A stretch of DNA of 64,000 nucleotides from Flavobacterium sp. M31R6 (GTDB taxonomy: Bacteria > Bacteroidota > Bacteroidia > Flavobacteriales > Flavobacteriaceae): contig NZ_CP054141.1 of NCBI RefSeq assembly GCF_013284035.1, forward strand, positions 3,162,001 to 3,226,000, read 5' to 3'. Below the pieces are notes generated by a model that had not been told where the DNA came from, ran no database searches, and saw nothing but the letters and a program-made list of their open reading frames with translations. Positions 53,505 to 63,103 of this stretch are shown in pieces; position 1 is the stretch's first letter, and the number at the start of each line of letters is the position of its first letter. Both the position numbers and the translations under genes were made by a program.

Positions 53505-54113
53505 ATGAACAATAATTGGATTTATCATCCTGTGCTATTAAAAGGAGATGAAATAGAACTGCTACCTTTAGAAGGGGAACATTTAGAAGATTTATTTCTT
53601 GCAGCAGCCAATAAAGAAATATGGGAACTAACCTCCGTAAACTATTCAGTTGAAGAAATATTTTATCCCAATTTCAACAATGCAATGAATGATAGAGAAA
53701 AAGGAACAGCCTATCCTTTCGTAATCGTTCACAAAAACTCCAATAAAATCATAGGAACTACAAGATTTATTGAAATATGCCCTAATGACAAAAAATTAGA
53801 AATAGGCGTTACTTGGATAATGAAAGAATATTGGGGAACAACCGTAAACCTGGAATGCAAATTATTATTACTCAACTATTGTTTCGAAACTTTAAAAGCC
53901 AACAGAGTTCAATTCAGGGCAAAAGACAATAATTTACGTTCTAGAAAAGCAATTGAAAAAATTGGCGGACAATTTGAAGGGATTTTGAGAAAAGACAAAA
54001 TAGAACCGAATGGAATCCCAAGAAACACTGCTTTTTACAGCATTCTGGATGATGATTGGAAAAATGTAAAAGAAAGTATTAAAAACCAAATTGAGATAAA
54101 AACCAAGCTATGA
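53505..54113 (+). CDS. GNAT-family N-acetyltransferase (RimJ/RimL-like)
   Basis: This 202-residue transferase opens with IYHPVLLKGDEIELLPLEGEHLEDLF, typical of the RimJ/L-like group. It contains IGVTWIMKEYWGTTVNLECKLLLLNYCF and FRAKDNNLRSRKAIEKIGGQFEGILR. The substrate may be a small molecule or an N-terminus. Its stop overlaps the start of the next gene by 4 bp, so the two are translationally coupled. Confidence 0.9.
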   Translation: MNNNWIYHPVLLKGDEIELLPLEGEHLEDLFLAAANKEIWELTSVNYSVEEIFYPNFNNAMNDREKGTAYPFVIVHKNSNKIIGTTRFIEICPNDKKLEIGVTWIMKEYWGTTVNLECKLLLLNYCFETLKANRVQFRAKDNNLRSRKAIEKIGGQFEGILRKDKIEPNGIPRNTAFYSILDDDWKNVKESIKNQIEIKTKL

Positions 54114-54475
54114 ACGATACCAGCCATCATGATGAGCGAATCGCCAAAATGACATTCGCTACTGTATATCCACATTATCTCGCAAAGGTGGAGAAAAAAG
54201 GCAGAACAAAAGAAGAATTGCATCAAGTAATCGAGTGGCTAACTGGCTATGATGAAAAGAAACTACAGGAACTCATTGCAGAAAAAGTCACTTTTGAAAC
54301 CTTCTTCCAGAATGCTTCCATAAACCCCAATGCTCGCCTCATTACTGGTGCAATTTGTGGCTATAGAGTTGAAGAAATCGAAAACAAGTTGACGCAACAG
54401 GTGAGATATTTGGACAAATTGGTAGATGAATTGACAAAAGGACGCAAGATGGAGAAGATTTTACGACTTGCATAG
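54110..54475 (+). CDS. DUF2200 family protein
   Basis: This 121-residue protein has strong DUF2200 hallmarks: RIAKMTFATVYPHYLAKVEKKGRTKEEL, WLTGY, TFETFFQNASINPNARLITGAICGYRVEEIEN and LDKLVDELTKGR, all in short conserved blocks. The fold is small and mixed, and its function is unknown. The ATGA overlap with the upstream acetyltransferase suggests a joint role or at least joint expression. Confidence 0.92.
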   Translation: MNDTSHHDERIAKMTFATVYPHYLAKVEKKGRTKEELHQVIEWLTGYDEKKLQELIAEKVTFETFFQNASINPNARLITGAICGYRVEEIENKLTQQVRYLDKLVDELTKGRKMEKILRLA

Positions 54476-54580
54476 GACGGCTTGCAAACAATAGAATACC
54501 TCTTAATAAATTTAGCATTTCCCTTGCCCATTTGCTTTATTTTTTTAACTTTATAATTCCATAATTTATAAGAAAATATA

Positions 54581-55234
54581 ATGAAAATAGCAGTTTTAGG
54601 TACTGGAGGCGTTGGCACGACCATAGCCTCCAAATTGATCGAATTGGGTCATCAGGTAATGATAGGTTCCCGAAGCAAAACCAACGAAAAAGCAATTGAA
54701 TTTGTAAATAAATTTGACAAAAATGCCAGTAATGGCACTTTTGAAGAAGCGGCAACTTTTGGAGAAATCGTCTTCAATTGTGTCAAAGGACAATTTGCAA
54801 TTGAGGCTTTAAAGCAAACTGGCAACGGAATCGTCAATAAAATTCTCATTGACATTTCTAACCCTATCGATACTAGCAAAGGAATGACATTTAGTTTAAT
54901 TCCGGAACTTTGCAACACCAATTCATTGGGAGAAGAGATCCAAAAAGTCTTTCCAACTACTAAAGTGGTAAAAACCCTAAACACCATGTGGAGCACTCTG
55001 ATGATGATTCCATCCATGCTGAAAGATGGAGACCATACCAATTTTATATGCGGCAATGATGAGGAAGCCAAAAACATAGTGAAAAATTTACTAAAAGAAA
55101 TCGGTTGGAAAGAAGAAGCCATTGTGGATTTGGGTGATATTACTGGCTCTAGAGGTACTGAAGCAATGCTCCAATTGTGGTGGAAAATTTGGGGAGTCAC
55201 AATGGGAACTTTCAGCATTAAAGTTGTCAATTAA
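54581..55234 (+). CDS. NAD(P)-binding reductase, F420-dependent NADP reductase-like
   Basis: This 217-residue protein begins with a Rossmann fold, MKIAVLGTGGVGTTIASKLIELGHQVMIGSRS, in which GTGGVG is the dinucleotide loop and the GSRS end suggests NADP. The catalytic part has KTLNTMWSTLMM and ends with a family-like DITGSRGTEAMLQLWW. Such proteins in organisms without F420 are of unknown substrate. It is followed by its own terminator. Confidence 0.85.
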   Translation: MKIAVLGTGGVGTTIASKLIELGHQVMIGSRSKTNEKAIEFVNKFDKNASNGTFEEAATFGEIVFNCVKGQFAIEALKQTGNGIVNKILIDISNPIDTSKGMTFSLIPELCNTNSLGEEIQKVFPTTKVVKTLNTMWSTLMMIPSMLKDGDHTNFICGNDEEAKNIVKNLLKEIGWKEEAIVDLGDITGSRGTEAMLQLWWKIWGVTMGTFSIKVVN

Positions 55235-55262
55235 TAAAACAACACTTTAAAAAATACAATTT

Positions 55263-55304
55263 AAAATGCCTCCAAAAAGCTAAGATCTTTTTGGAGGCAT
55301 TTTT
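55263..55304 (+). terminator. Terminator after the reductase gene
   Basis: AAAATGCCTCCAAAAAG/CTTTTTGGAGGCATTTTT, a 17-bp stem with a T-run. Confidence 0.92.
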
Positions 55305-55387
55305 CTTTAGCCTAAACACAAAAAGATAGTCGATTTAACTTTTTAAAAAATCCAAAAGTCAGTACCGCTACTCTTTTAAAAAATAAC

Positions 55388-55395
55388 TATTTTTG
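55388..55395 (+). promoter_or_regulatory. aguB promoter -7 element
   Basis: TATTTTTG matches the consensus, 19 bp upstream of the ATG at 55414. It overlaps the only longer start, so 55414 is the credible start. Confidence 0.6.
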
Positions 55396-55413
55396 CAATC
55401 TAATTTTTTTACC

Positions 55414-56301
55414 ATGTCAAAGAAGAAATACAAAATAGCGGTGATTCAATTGAATCTAAACGATGTTGCCGAAAACAATCTTAAAAAATGTTTGAGTTGG
55501 GTACGTGATGCCGCCAATCAAGGAGCTGAGGTGATTTCGTTGCCTGAGTTATACAGCAGTCATTATTTTTGTCAAAGTGAAGATGTAGACAATTTTGCTT
55601 TGGCAGAACCATTGTACAGCACTTCATTTATAGCTTTTAGTGCTTTGGCAAAAGAATTGGGAGTGGTAATCATTGTTCCTTTCTTCGAAAAAAGAATGGC
55701 AGGAATCTATCATAACAGCGCCTATATCATTAATACTGATGGAACGGAAGCAGGATTGTACCGCAAAATGCACATTCCGGACGATCCTCATTTCTATGAA
55801 AAATTCTATTTTACACCAGGTGATTTAGGTTTCAAAGCTTTCCCTACCGAAAAAGGAAAAATAGGAACTTTAATTTGTTGGGATCAATGGTACCCGGAAG
55901 CGGCTCGTTTAACAGCACTGCAAGGTGCTGATGTGTTGTTTTACCCAACAGCAATTGGTTGGCACCCACTTGAAAAAGAACAATACGGTGAAAACCAACA
56001 TGGCGCTTGGATGAACGTGATGAAAGGTCATGCCGTTGCCAATGGTGTGTATGTAGCAGCCGCCAACAGAATTGGTTTGGAACAATATATTGAAGGAACA
56101 GCTGGAATCCAATTTTGGGGATCATCTTTTATTGCGGGACCACAAGGTGAAATTTTGGCGCAGGCCTCACATGATAAAGAAGAAATACTGATTGCCGAAG
56201 TGGACTTGGATCTACAGGAAAATGTACGTCAGAACTGGCCTTTCTTTAGAGACAGAAGAATTGATGCCTTCGGAGATATTACCAAAAGAGCAATCGACTA
56301 A
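55414..56301 (+). CDS. aguB: N-carbamoylputrescine amidase
   Basis: This enzyme hydrolyses N-carbamoylputrescine to putrescine, CO2 and ammonia. The 295-residue nitrilase-superfamily protein has the Glu-Lys-Cys triad in SLPELYSSHYF, LYRKMHIPDDP and TLICWDQWYPEAARL. The ending (NWPFFRDRRIDAFGDI) is also typical. The next gene, aguA, starts 3 bp after its stop and provides the preceding step, so the pair converts agmatine to putrescine. No arginine decarboxylase is present here. Confidence 0.95.
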   Translation: MSKKKYKIAVIQLNLNDVAENNLKKCLSWVRDAANQGAEVISLPELYSSHYFCQSEDVDNFALAEPLYSTSFIAFSALAKELGVVIIVPFFEKRMAGIYHNSAYIINTDGTEAGLYRKMHIPDDPHFYEKFYFTPGDLGFKAFPTEKGKIGTLICWDQWYPEAARLTALQGADVLFYPTAIGWHPLEKEQYGENQHGAWMNVMKGHAVANGVYVAAANRIGLEQYIEGTAGIQFWGSSFIAGPQGEILAQASHDKEEILIAEVDLDLQENVRQNWPFFRDRRIDAFGDITKRAID

Positions 56302-56303
56302 TC

Positions 56304-57344
56304 ATGAGTGCAAACAGTAGAAGATTTCCAGCGGAATGGGAAAAGCAACAAGGGATTTTATTGTGTTTTCCTCATAACGGAAAAGATTGGCCGGGAAAAT
56401 ACGAAGCCGTTCAATGGGCTTTTGTTGAATTCATCAAGAAAGTTGCTACTTACGAGCAAGTTTTTTTGGTCGTTGCCGATGAAAATCAAAAAAACAAAGT
56501 AGCCGAAATGCTAGAAACAGCTCATGTAAAAACGAGCAATGTCTCTTTCATTATACATAAAACCAATCGCAGCTGGATGCGTGACTCTGGACCGATCATT
56601 GTAAAAAATGGTACAGAAAGAGAAGCTTTAAATTTCAATTTTAATGGTTGGGCAAAATACAAAAACATCAATTTAGACAAACATGTTCCTGCCAAAGTAG
56701 GCGAGTTTCTAAATATTCCCGTAACACAAGTAATGTACAAAGGGAAACCAGTAATTGTTGAAGGCGGTGCTATTGACGTAAACGGAAAAGGAACATTGCT
56801 AACTTCTGAAGAATGTTTAATGCATCCCGATATTCAGGTTCGAAATCAAGGATTTACCAAAGAAGATTACGAAGCCGTTTTTAAAGAATATTTGGGAGTT
56901 ACCAACGTAATTTGGTTGGGCGATGGAATTGAAGGCGATGATACGCATGGACATATCGATGATTTATGTCGATTTGTAAACGAAGATACTATTGTAACAA
57001 TAGTAGAATTGGATCCAAATGACAACAATTACAAACCATTGCAAGATAATCTGAAAAGACTTCAAAATGCTAAACTAGAAAATGGAAAAGCTCCAATTGT
57101 AGTAGCATTACCAATGCCAAAAAGAATTGATTTTGAAGATTTGCGTTTACCTGCAAGTTATGCTAATTTCTTGATTTTGAACAATTGTGTTTTGGTTCCA
57201 ACTTTTAATGATGTAAATGATAGAGCTGCCTTAAATATTTTAGCCGAATGTTTCCCTGATCGAGAAATCATCGGAATCAGTGCAATTGATTTTATTTGGG
57301 GATTTGGAACGTTGCATTGCTTGAGTCAACAAATTCCAGAATAA
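56304..57344 (+). CDS. aguA: Agmatine deiminase
   Basis: This enzyme converts agmatine to N-carbamoylputrescine, the substrate of AguB. The 346-residue pentein-fold enzyme has SWMRDSGPI, VIVEGGAIDVNGKGTLLT, GDDTHGHIDDLCRF and the C-terminal nucleophile Cys in GFGTLHCLSQQ. Some proteins of this family have been re-assigned as peptidyl-arginine deiminase-like, but the aguB partner settles the role here. Confidence 0.95.
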   Translation: MSANSRRFPAEWEKQQGILLCFPHNGKDWPGKYEAVQWAFVEFIKKVATYEQVFLVVADENQKNKVAEMLETAHVKTSNVSFIIHKTNRSWMRDSGPIIVKNGTEREALNFNFNGWAKYKNINLDKHVPAKVGEFLNIPVTQVMYKGKPVIVEGGAIDVNGKGTLLTSEECLMHPDIQVRNQGFTKEDYEAVFKEYLGVTNVIWLGDGIEGDDTHGHIDDLCRFVNEDTIVTIVELDPNDNNYKPLQDNLKRLQNAKLENGKAPIVVALPMPKRIDFEDLRLPASYANFLILNNCVLVPTFNDVNDRAALNILAECFPDREIIGISAIDFIWGFGTLHCLSQQIPE

Positions 57345-57387
57345 AATTATCATAACAAAAGAAAGCTAAACTCATTTGATTTTCAAT

Positions 57388-57429
57388 AAAAAAAGACTTG
57401 TAGATTATTTTCTACAAGTCTTTTTTTTT
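57388..57429. terminator. Bidirectional terminator between aguA and the M1 peptidase
   Basis: AAAAAAAGACTTGTAGA/TCTACAAGTCTTTTTTT with a 6-nt loop, flanked by A and T runs on both sides. Confidence 0.92.
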
Positions 57430-57445
57430 ATTGAAACAAAAGCTT

Positions 57446-59719
57446 TTAGTCTCTTGTAAATGGTATCTTTTGATTTGAACTAATAATCATATCAAATCCG
57501 CTTTTAGCTTCGTTAAACTCAAATGTAACTCCTGCTTCTTTGGATTCAAATTTATCTTTACCACTTGGTTCTAGTGAAAATTTTGGATAATCGGTAATTT
57601 CAGCAAAAAGCACACTGTTTTTCTCAGTAAATTCAATTTTATATTTTGAAACCTTAGAAGAAAATTTACCAAGATATCCGTCTAAAATAATATCTTTTTC
57701 AACTGCTCCACTACCCGATTTCCAAGTGTTATTACTTTCATTCACATCAGGAAATGCATGATCTGGATCGATAACGACACTCTCGATTTCCTCAGTAGTA
57801 TTAACCTTGAAAGACCAATCTATATTACGTTGCCAAATTTCTACAGGCAATTTAACACGGGTTACTTTTCCGCTTTTGGTTTTTACGTCCAAAACAACAG
57901 GCATAGCCATTTTTTCAAAGTTTTCAATAGTGATTACAGCTCCTTTACTTGGATCATTTTTTACATATTTAACAGAATTTACTCCTTGATCCAAACGCCA
58001 GTTATTCACAAACCAACCTCTCCAAAACCAGCTTAGGTCTTCACCCGCCACATTCTCCATTGTTCTGAAAAAATCATCTGGAGATGGATGCTTGAATGCC
58101 CAACGTTCTGTGTAAGTTCTAAAAGCCAAATCAAAACGTTCTGGCCCCAATATTTGTTCTCTTAAAGTAATCAATCCAGAACTTGGTTTGAAATAACACA
58201 ATAGACCAATATTTCTTTCCTTCATATTATCCGGAGAACTCATTATTGGTTCATTCTTTGGGTCGGTAAAGTATTCCGCATTTTTATGAAAATCAGTTGG
58301 CTTAGCTTTATATTCACCATTATTAAAATCAACTGAACTAATTGAATTAATAAAAGTATTGAATCCTTCGTCCATCCAACCAAATAAGCGCTCATTAGAA
58401 CCCACAATCATTGGGAACCAACCATGACCAAATTCGTGATCAGTAACTCCCCATAAATCTTCTCCTTTAGATTCCCATCCACAAAATACAATCCCTGGAT
58501 ATTCCATTCCGCCTTCATTTCCGGCTACGTTTGTTGCAACAGGGTAAGGATATTCAAACCATCTTTTGGAATAATTCTCAATCGAGGTTTTAGTATATTC
58601 TGTAGCACGTCCCCAAGCTTCGTTTCCAGCACTTTCAACTGGATAAGCAGATAATGCAAGTGATTTTGCACCGCTAGGTAAATTAATTCTTGCTCCATCC
58701 AATATAAATGCAGGTGAAGATGCCCAAGAAAGATCACGAGCGTTTTTGATTTTAAAATGCCATGTTTTTTCAGATGTAGTTCCTGCTTTTGATGCATTAG
58801 CTGCCACTTCTTCGGCAGTACGAATCATTACTGTTTTTTCGCTTTGTTTGGCTTGGGCAATTCTTTTTTGCTCTTCAGCAGAATAAACCGCAGTTGAATT
58901 CAACAACTCACCTGAACAAACTACAATGTGGTTTGAAGGTACAGTAATATTCACATCAAAATCACCATATTCTAAATAAAACTCAGAAGCTCCTAAATAC
59001 GGATTGGTATTCCAGCCTCTCAAATCATCATACACACACATACGAGGATACCATTGTGCTATAGTAAAGATTTTACCGTTTTTTGTGTCCAAAACTCCCA
59101 TTCTATCCGAACCTTCTTTTGGTGAAATGAATGAAAAATCAATTTTTATTTTCACAACTCCGCCTCTCGCTTTCAAATCATCTGGAAGAAAAACTTGCAT
59201 TCTAGTGTCGGTGATTATATATTTTGCTTCTTTCTCAACCGATTTTCCTTTGGAAGTAGTGACAATTTTTACCGATTTAATTTTATGACCTCCGTCAAAA
59301 ATTTCGCCTCTGGCCCCATTACGGCTTCCATTTAATGGTATAAGTGCATTACCTCTAGAATCAGATTTGAATAAGTTTTGGTCCAAATTCATCCATACAA
59401 AGGACATTTTATCATAACTGTTGTTTGTATAGGTAACTATATCTGTTCCAACAATTTCATTCGTTTTTTCATTTAGCTTGGCAGTTAATTTATAGTCTGC
59501 TCTGTTTTGCCAATATTCATGACCCGGTTCTCCGCTAGCTGACCTTGTAGATGTACCGTTATTTAAATAAAAAAATGGTCCAAAGGCATCATGATAATCA
59601 TACTTTGAAACTGGATTGGCAGTAGATGTGCTAGTTACAGGAGCATCTTGACTCCATGAGGTACTAAACACGATTAATAAAGTCAGTTGAAACAGGGCTC
59701 TAATACAATTATTTCTCAT
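57446..59719 (-). CDS. Secreted M1-family metallopeptidase
   Basis: This is a 757-residue exported aminopeptidase. The signal peptide is [17 protein letters not shown]. The M1 N-terminal beta domain precedes a catalytic domain with the exopeptidase motif [10 protein letters not shown] (GxMEN-like). The zinc site HEFGH is followed 18 residues later by Glu ([20 protein letters not shown] then WMDEG), exactly the HEXXH-x18-E pattern. It may scavenge peptides for carbon and nitrogen. The gene is monocistronic. Confidence 0.93.
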   Translation of the reverse strand: MRNNCIRALFQLTLLIVFSTSWSQDAPVTSTSTANPVSKYDYHDAFGPFFYLNNGTSTRSASGEPGHEYWQNRADYKLTAKLNEKTNEIVGTDIVTYTNNSYDKMSFVWMNLDQNLFKSDSRGNALIPLNGSRNGARGEIFDGGHKIKSVKIVTTSKGKSVEKEAKYIITDTRMQVFLPDDLKARGGVVKIKIDFSFISPKEGSDRMGVLDTKNGKIFTIAQWYPRMCVYDDLRGWNTNPYLGASEFYLEYGDFDVNITVPSNHIVVCSGELLNSTAVYSAEEQKRIAQAKQSEKTVMIRTAEEVAANASKAGTTSEKTWHFKIKNARDLSWASSPAFILDGARINLPSGAKSLALSAYPVESAGNEAWGRATEYTKTSIENYSKRWFEYPYPVATNVAGNEGGMEYPGIVFCGWESKGEDLWGVTDHEFGHGWFPMIVGSNERLFGWMDEGFNTFINSISSVDFNNGEYKAKPTDFHKNAEYFTDPKNEPIMSSPDNMKERNIGLLCYFKPSSGLITLREQILGPERFDLAFRTYTERWAFKHPSPDDFFRTMENVAGEDLSWFWRGWFVNNWRLDQGVNSVKYVKNDPSKGAVITIENFEKMAMPVVLDVKTKSGKVTRVKLPVEIWQRNIDWSFKVNTTEEIESVVIDPDHAFPDVNESNNTWKSGSGAVEKDIILDGYLGKFSSKVSKYKIEFTEKNSVLFAEITDYPKFSLEPSGKDKFESKEAGVTFEFNEAKSGFDMIISSNQKIPFTRD

Positions 59720-59980
59720 AAGGTAATTTTTATTGATTTCTATTGGGGTATTACATAATTAGTATCTCTGCAATTGATATTTAAAACCACTTTCTTTATG
59801 CTTATTTCATAAAATTTGTGTTTCTAAAGCAAATTAATGGAAAAAAAATCAGATTTCCGCTTAAAATTAAGAATTTGATTGATTTTATGTTCCAAATATA
59901 ATCTCTGTTTTCTTTCTTAAAACAAGAATTATAAAATATCTTTACAACACTAATTTTAACAACAAAAAACAACTCTTATT

Positions 59981-60832
59981 GTGACCACAACTATATCCAA
60001 CTCCTATTTAACTGCTCAAATAAAACATACTGGAGCCGAATTATGTTCCTTAAAAGACAATTCCAACAAAGAATACATTTGGAGTGGAAACCCAGAATTT
60101 TGGGGAAAACATTCTCCTGTTTTATTCCCAATTGTAGGTACTCTAAAAGATAATACTTACCAACATGACAATGTTCAATATCACTTATCCCGTCACGGTT
60201 TTGCCCGTGAAATGGAATTTGAATTGATTGACAAACAAGAAACCAGTGCCACTTTCTCATTAGTTTCATCTCCAGAAACCAAGGAGAAATATCCATTCGA
60301 TTTTGATTTACACTTAATTTATACTTTGGAAAACAAATCCTTAAAAATAGAGTACAAAGTATTCAATAATGGTGAAACAAAAATGCCGTTTTCTATTGGA
60401 GCTCATCCAGCATTTGATTTGCCTGGAAATTTTGAAAATTACAGTTTGGTTTTCGAGAAAAACGAAACCTTAAACTATTATTTATTGAAAGATGGCTTGA
60501 TTTCGGATACTACCGATGAATTGCATTTGGATGAAAATGAATTGCATTTGAATTACGAATTGTTTGCTAACGATGCTTTGGTTTTCAAAAAAATAGCCTC
60601 CAAATCGATAACTATTTTGGAAAAATCCAAACCGTTTTTGAAAGTAAGCTATTCTGATTTTCCGGATTTAGGAATCTGGACTCCATCGAATGCGCCTTTT
60701 ATATGTATAGAACCTTGGTTTGGCTATTCTGACACCATTGATAAATCAGGCAATCTTTTCGAAAAAGAAGGCATCCAAATATTGGAACCAAACGGTATTT
60801 TTCATTCTCTTTTCAGCATCATAATTATATAA
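59981..60832 (+). CDS. Aldose 1-epimerase family protein
   Basis: This 283-residue protein is related to galactose mutarotase (GalM/LacX group). The start appears to be GTG (59981) giving MTTTISNSYLTAQIKHTGAEL. Conserved pieces are LFPIVGTLKDNTY, LSRHGFAREMEFEL and MPFSIGAHPAFDLPG, which contain the sugar-binding His residues, plus a final WTPSNAPFICIEPWFGYSD. The sugar substrate is unknown. No sugar operon surrounds it. Confidence 0.88.
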   Translation: MTTTISNSYLTAQIKHTGAELCSLKDNSNKEYIWSGNPEFWGKHSPVLFPIVGTLKDNTYQHDNVQYHLSRHGFAREMEFELIDKQETSATFSLVSSPETKEKYPFDFDLHLIYTLENKSLKIEYKVFNNGETKMPFSIGAHPAFDLPGNFENYSLVFEKNETLNYYLLKDGLISDTTDELHLDENELHLNYELFANDALVFKKIASKSITILEKSKPFLKVSYSDFPDLGIWTPSNAPFICIEPWFGYSDTIDKSGNLFEKEGIQILEPNGIFHSLFSIIII

Positions 60833-60895
60833 GAAATTTATAAAACTATAATACTTAAATAAAATCAAACAACCGAAATTCGTAATTAAAAATCC

Positions 60896-61837
60896 ATGCG
60901 TAATTTCATTTTTTTATCGTTCAATATATTCTTATTAGTAGGTTGTTCCAGTTTTAAAATAGTACCTGATTATGTGTTTGATTCTTTGCATAAGAAAGAG
61001 TTATATATTAAATCATACGACGAAACATTAAAATTATGGGATGTCCCGTTTGAAGAATTAGATGTCGCAACAAATTATGGTAGTGCTCATATCATCGTTA
61101 GTGGTCCAAAAACAGGCGAGCCTTTGATTTTATTTCATGGTACAGATGCAAGTTCCACAATGTGGTATCCCAATGTAAAAGAATTTAGTGCAACATATAG
61201 AGTTTATGCCATTGACTTCCCTTTGGAAGCAGGAAAGTCAGTTTCAAATTCCATAAAATTAACCAATAAACAGGCCGCTTTATTTTACAACGAGATTTTT
61301 AAGCACTTTAAAATGGAAAATATTAATTTATTAGGAGTGTCAAGAGGCGGGTGGATGGCGACCTATTTAGCCATACAGCCCAACAACACCATTAAAAAAA
61401 TAATTCTGTTAAGTCCCGCACAAACTTTTGGCGGAGTTGCAAACTTAGGAAAAGTCCTTACTGGAATAAATCTTAAAATGTTTCCAAGCCCAAAAAGCAC
61501 AGATAGATTTTTTAACGCATTTTCCTATTATCCTGATGGAATTAGCTCTGTATTCAAAAATCAGCTTTATCTTGCTTACAAATATGGCAATAGCAAACCC
61601 CGTTTATTAAACATGATGCCGTTTTCCAAAAAAGAATTGAAGTCGCTGAAGATTCCTGTCTTGATTTTGATTGGTGATCATGATATTGTGAATAACGAAA
61701 AAACACTTACTAAAGCACACAAATTTATCCCTAATGTAGAAACTGCAGTTATCAAAAATGCAGGCCATTTTATGTCCATTGATCAATCTGAAAATACAAA
61801 TAAAAAAGTTGTTGAATTTTTAAATAAAACCGAATAA
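60896..61837 (+). CDS. Alpha/beta hydrolase lipoprotein
   Basis: This is a 313-residue hydrolase with a lipoprotein signal (NIFLLVGCSS, Cys17). The fold shows the oxyanion segment LFHGTDASSTMWYPN, nucleophile elbow GVSRGGWMAT (Ser), acid GDHDIV and His in NAGHFMSID. It is likely a secreted esterase or lipase of unknown substrate. The next gene starts on its last base (TAATG), so the two are cotranscribed. Confidence 0.87.
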   Translation: MRNFIFLSFNIFLLVGCSSFKIVPDYVFDSLHKKELYIKSYDETLKLWDVPFEELDVATNYGSAHIIVSGPKTGEPLILFHGTDASSTMWYPNVKEFSATYRVYAIDFPLEAGKSVSNSIKLTNKQAALFYNEIFKHFKMENINLLGVSRGGWMATYLAIQPNNTIKKIILLSPAQTFGGVANLGKVLTGINLKMFPSPKSTDRFFNAFSYYPDGISSVFKNQLYLAYKYGNSKPRLLNMMPFSKKELKSLKIPVLILIGDHDIVNNEKTLTKAHKFIPNVETAVIKNAGHFMSIDQSENTNKKVVEFLNKTE

Positions 61838-62388
61838 TGTTAGATATAAACTTTTCACCTTTTCCAAATCTTGAAACTAAACGTTTATCATTAAGACAAG
61901 TAAAAGCAAATGATGCTGACGCAATTTTATCATTACGTTCGAATGATGAAGTTATGAAATACATTCCGAGACCTTATCTTAAAACCAAAGAAGATGCCTT
62001 GGAACTCATAGTTATGTTTGATGACAAAATAGAAAGTGGAATTGGTATCAACTGGGGGATTTACTTTCTGGAAGAGCCGGAAAAACTTTTAGGAATCATT
62101 GGTTATTACCGAATGAAACCGGAACATTACAGAGCTGAAGTAGGCTATATGCTATTTCCGGAATACAATGGAAAAGGAATCGTATCGGAAGCATTACAAA
62201 GGGTCGTGGAATATGGTTTTAAGGATATGAAACTGCATTCCATAGAAGCTGTTTTGGATCCTGAAAATAAAGGATCCGAAAAGGTTTTAATAAAAAATGG
62301 CTTTGTAAAAGAAGCGCACCTGATTGAAAATGAATATTACGAAGGTCGTTTTCTTGATTCGATGATCTACTCACTTTTGAATAAATAA
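61837..62388 (+). CDS. GNAT-family N-acetyltransferase (RimJ/RimL-like)
   Basis: This 183-residue protein begins NFSPFPNLETKRLSLRQVKANDADAILSLRS, typical of RimJ/L-like acetyltransferases, and has the CoA loop EYNGKGIVSEALQRVVEYGF and AVLDPENKGSEKVLIKNGFV. The substrate is unknown. It overlaps the hydrolase stop by one base. Confidence 0.9.
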   Translation: MLDINFSPFPNLETKRLSLRQVKANDADAILSLRSNDEVMKYIPRPYLKTKEDALELIVMFDDKIESGIGINWGIYFLEEPEKLLGIIGYYRMKPEHYRAEVGYMLFPEYNGKGIVSEALQRVVEYGFKDMKLHSIEAVLDPENKGSEKVLIKNGFVKEAHLIENEYYEGRFLDSMIYSLLNK

Positions 62389-62430
62389 TTTTAAATGTCT
62401 GATAAAGTATAATTGCTTTAATTTAAAAAA

Positions 62431-62880
62431 ATGAAAATCAAGAAAGCAAGTATAAATGACAATGAAATTTTGACAGAAATAACAAAAAAGTCAAAAGCAT
62501 ATTGGGGATATTCTGAAGAGCAAATTTTAAAGTGGAATAACAACCTGACCATTTCCGCAGCCTATATTGAAACCAATTGTGTCTTCACATTGGTAAATGA
62601 CAATAAAATAATTGGTTATTATTCTTATATCATAAAAGAGGAAAAGAATGTAATACTTGACAACTTATTTATTTTACCAGAATATATTGGAAAAGGATTT
62701 GGGAAATACTTGATGACCGATTTTTTAGATCGAATGAAAAATGAGGGATTTGAAAAGATAACTCTAGATTCTGAACCAAATGCAGAAAATTTTTATCTAA
62801 AAATTGGATTCAAAAAAATTGGCGAATTCGAAACTTCAATAAAAAACAGGTTTATGCCAATTATGGAAATGAGTCTTTAA
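62431..62880 (+). CDS. GNAT-family N-acetyltransferase
   Basis: This 149-residue acetyltransferase has the loop EYIGKGFGKYLMTDFL and a C-terminal NAENFYLKIGFKKIGEFETS. It is 42 bp downstream of another GNAT and probably in the same transcript. The MITE-like element B follows. Confidence 0.9.
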   Translation: MKIKKASINDNEILTEITKKSKAYWGYSEEQILKWNNNLTISAAYIETNCVFTLVNDNKIIGYYSYIIKEEKNVILDNLFILPEYIGKGFGKYLMTDFLDRMKNEGFEKITLDSEPNAENFYLKIGFKKIGEFETSIKNRFMPIMEMSL

Positions 62881-62916
62881 AATAACAGCTACATTCCAAA
62901 ATAAACAGTATTTAAT

Positions 62917-63085
62917 TTTAAACATATAAGTCATGTAAGTTTGAAATAGTTAGTGCGTCAAATTAGAAATAAAAAGTGAATATAAGTTAAAATTATTCTT
63001 TGTAAGGAAGTGATTTTACTTAAATGAACTATTGATTTTACTCGATTTTATTCAAATTAAAACTTATATGACTTATATGTTTAAA
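62917..63085. mobile_element. MITE-like element B with 26-bp terminal inverted repeats
   Basis: TTTAAACATATAAGTCATGT plus AAGTTT (62917-62942) is the inverse of 63060-63085 with one mismatch. The 169-bp unit encodes nothing. Its arm overlaps possible upstream ATGs of the next gene. It shares words (ATATAAG, ATGTAAG, CTTAAATGAACT) with element A at 26098-26224. Confidence 0.65.
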
Positions 63086-63103
63086 GAATCAAAATTAGCC
63101 AAA

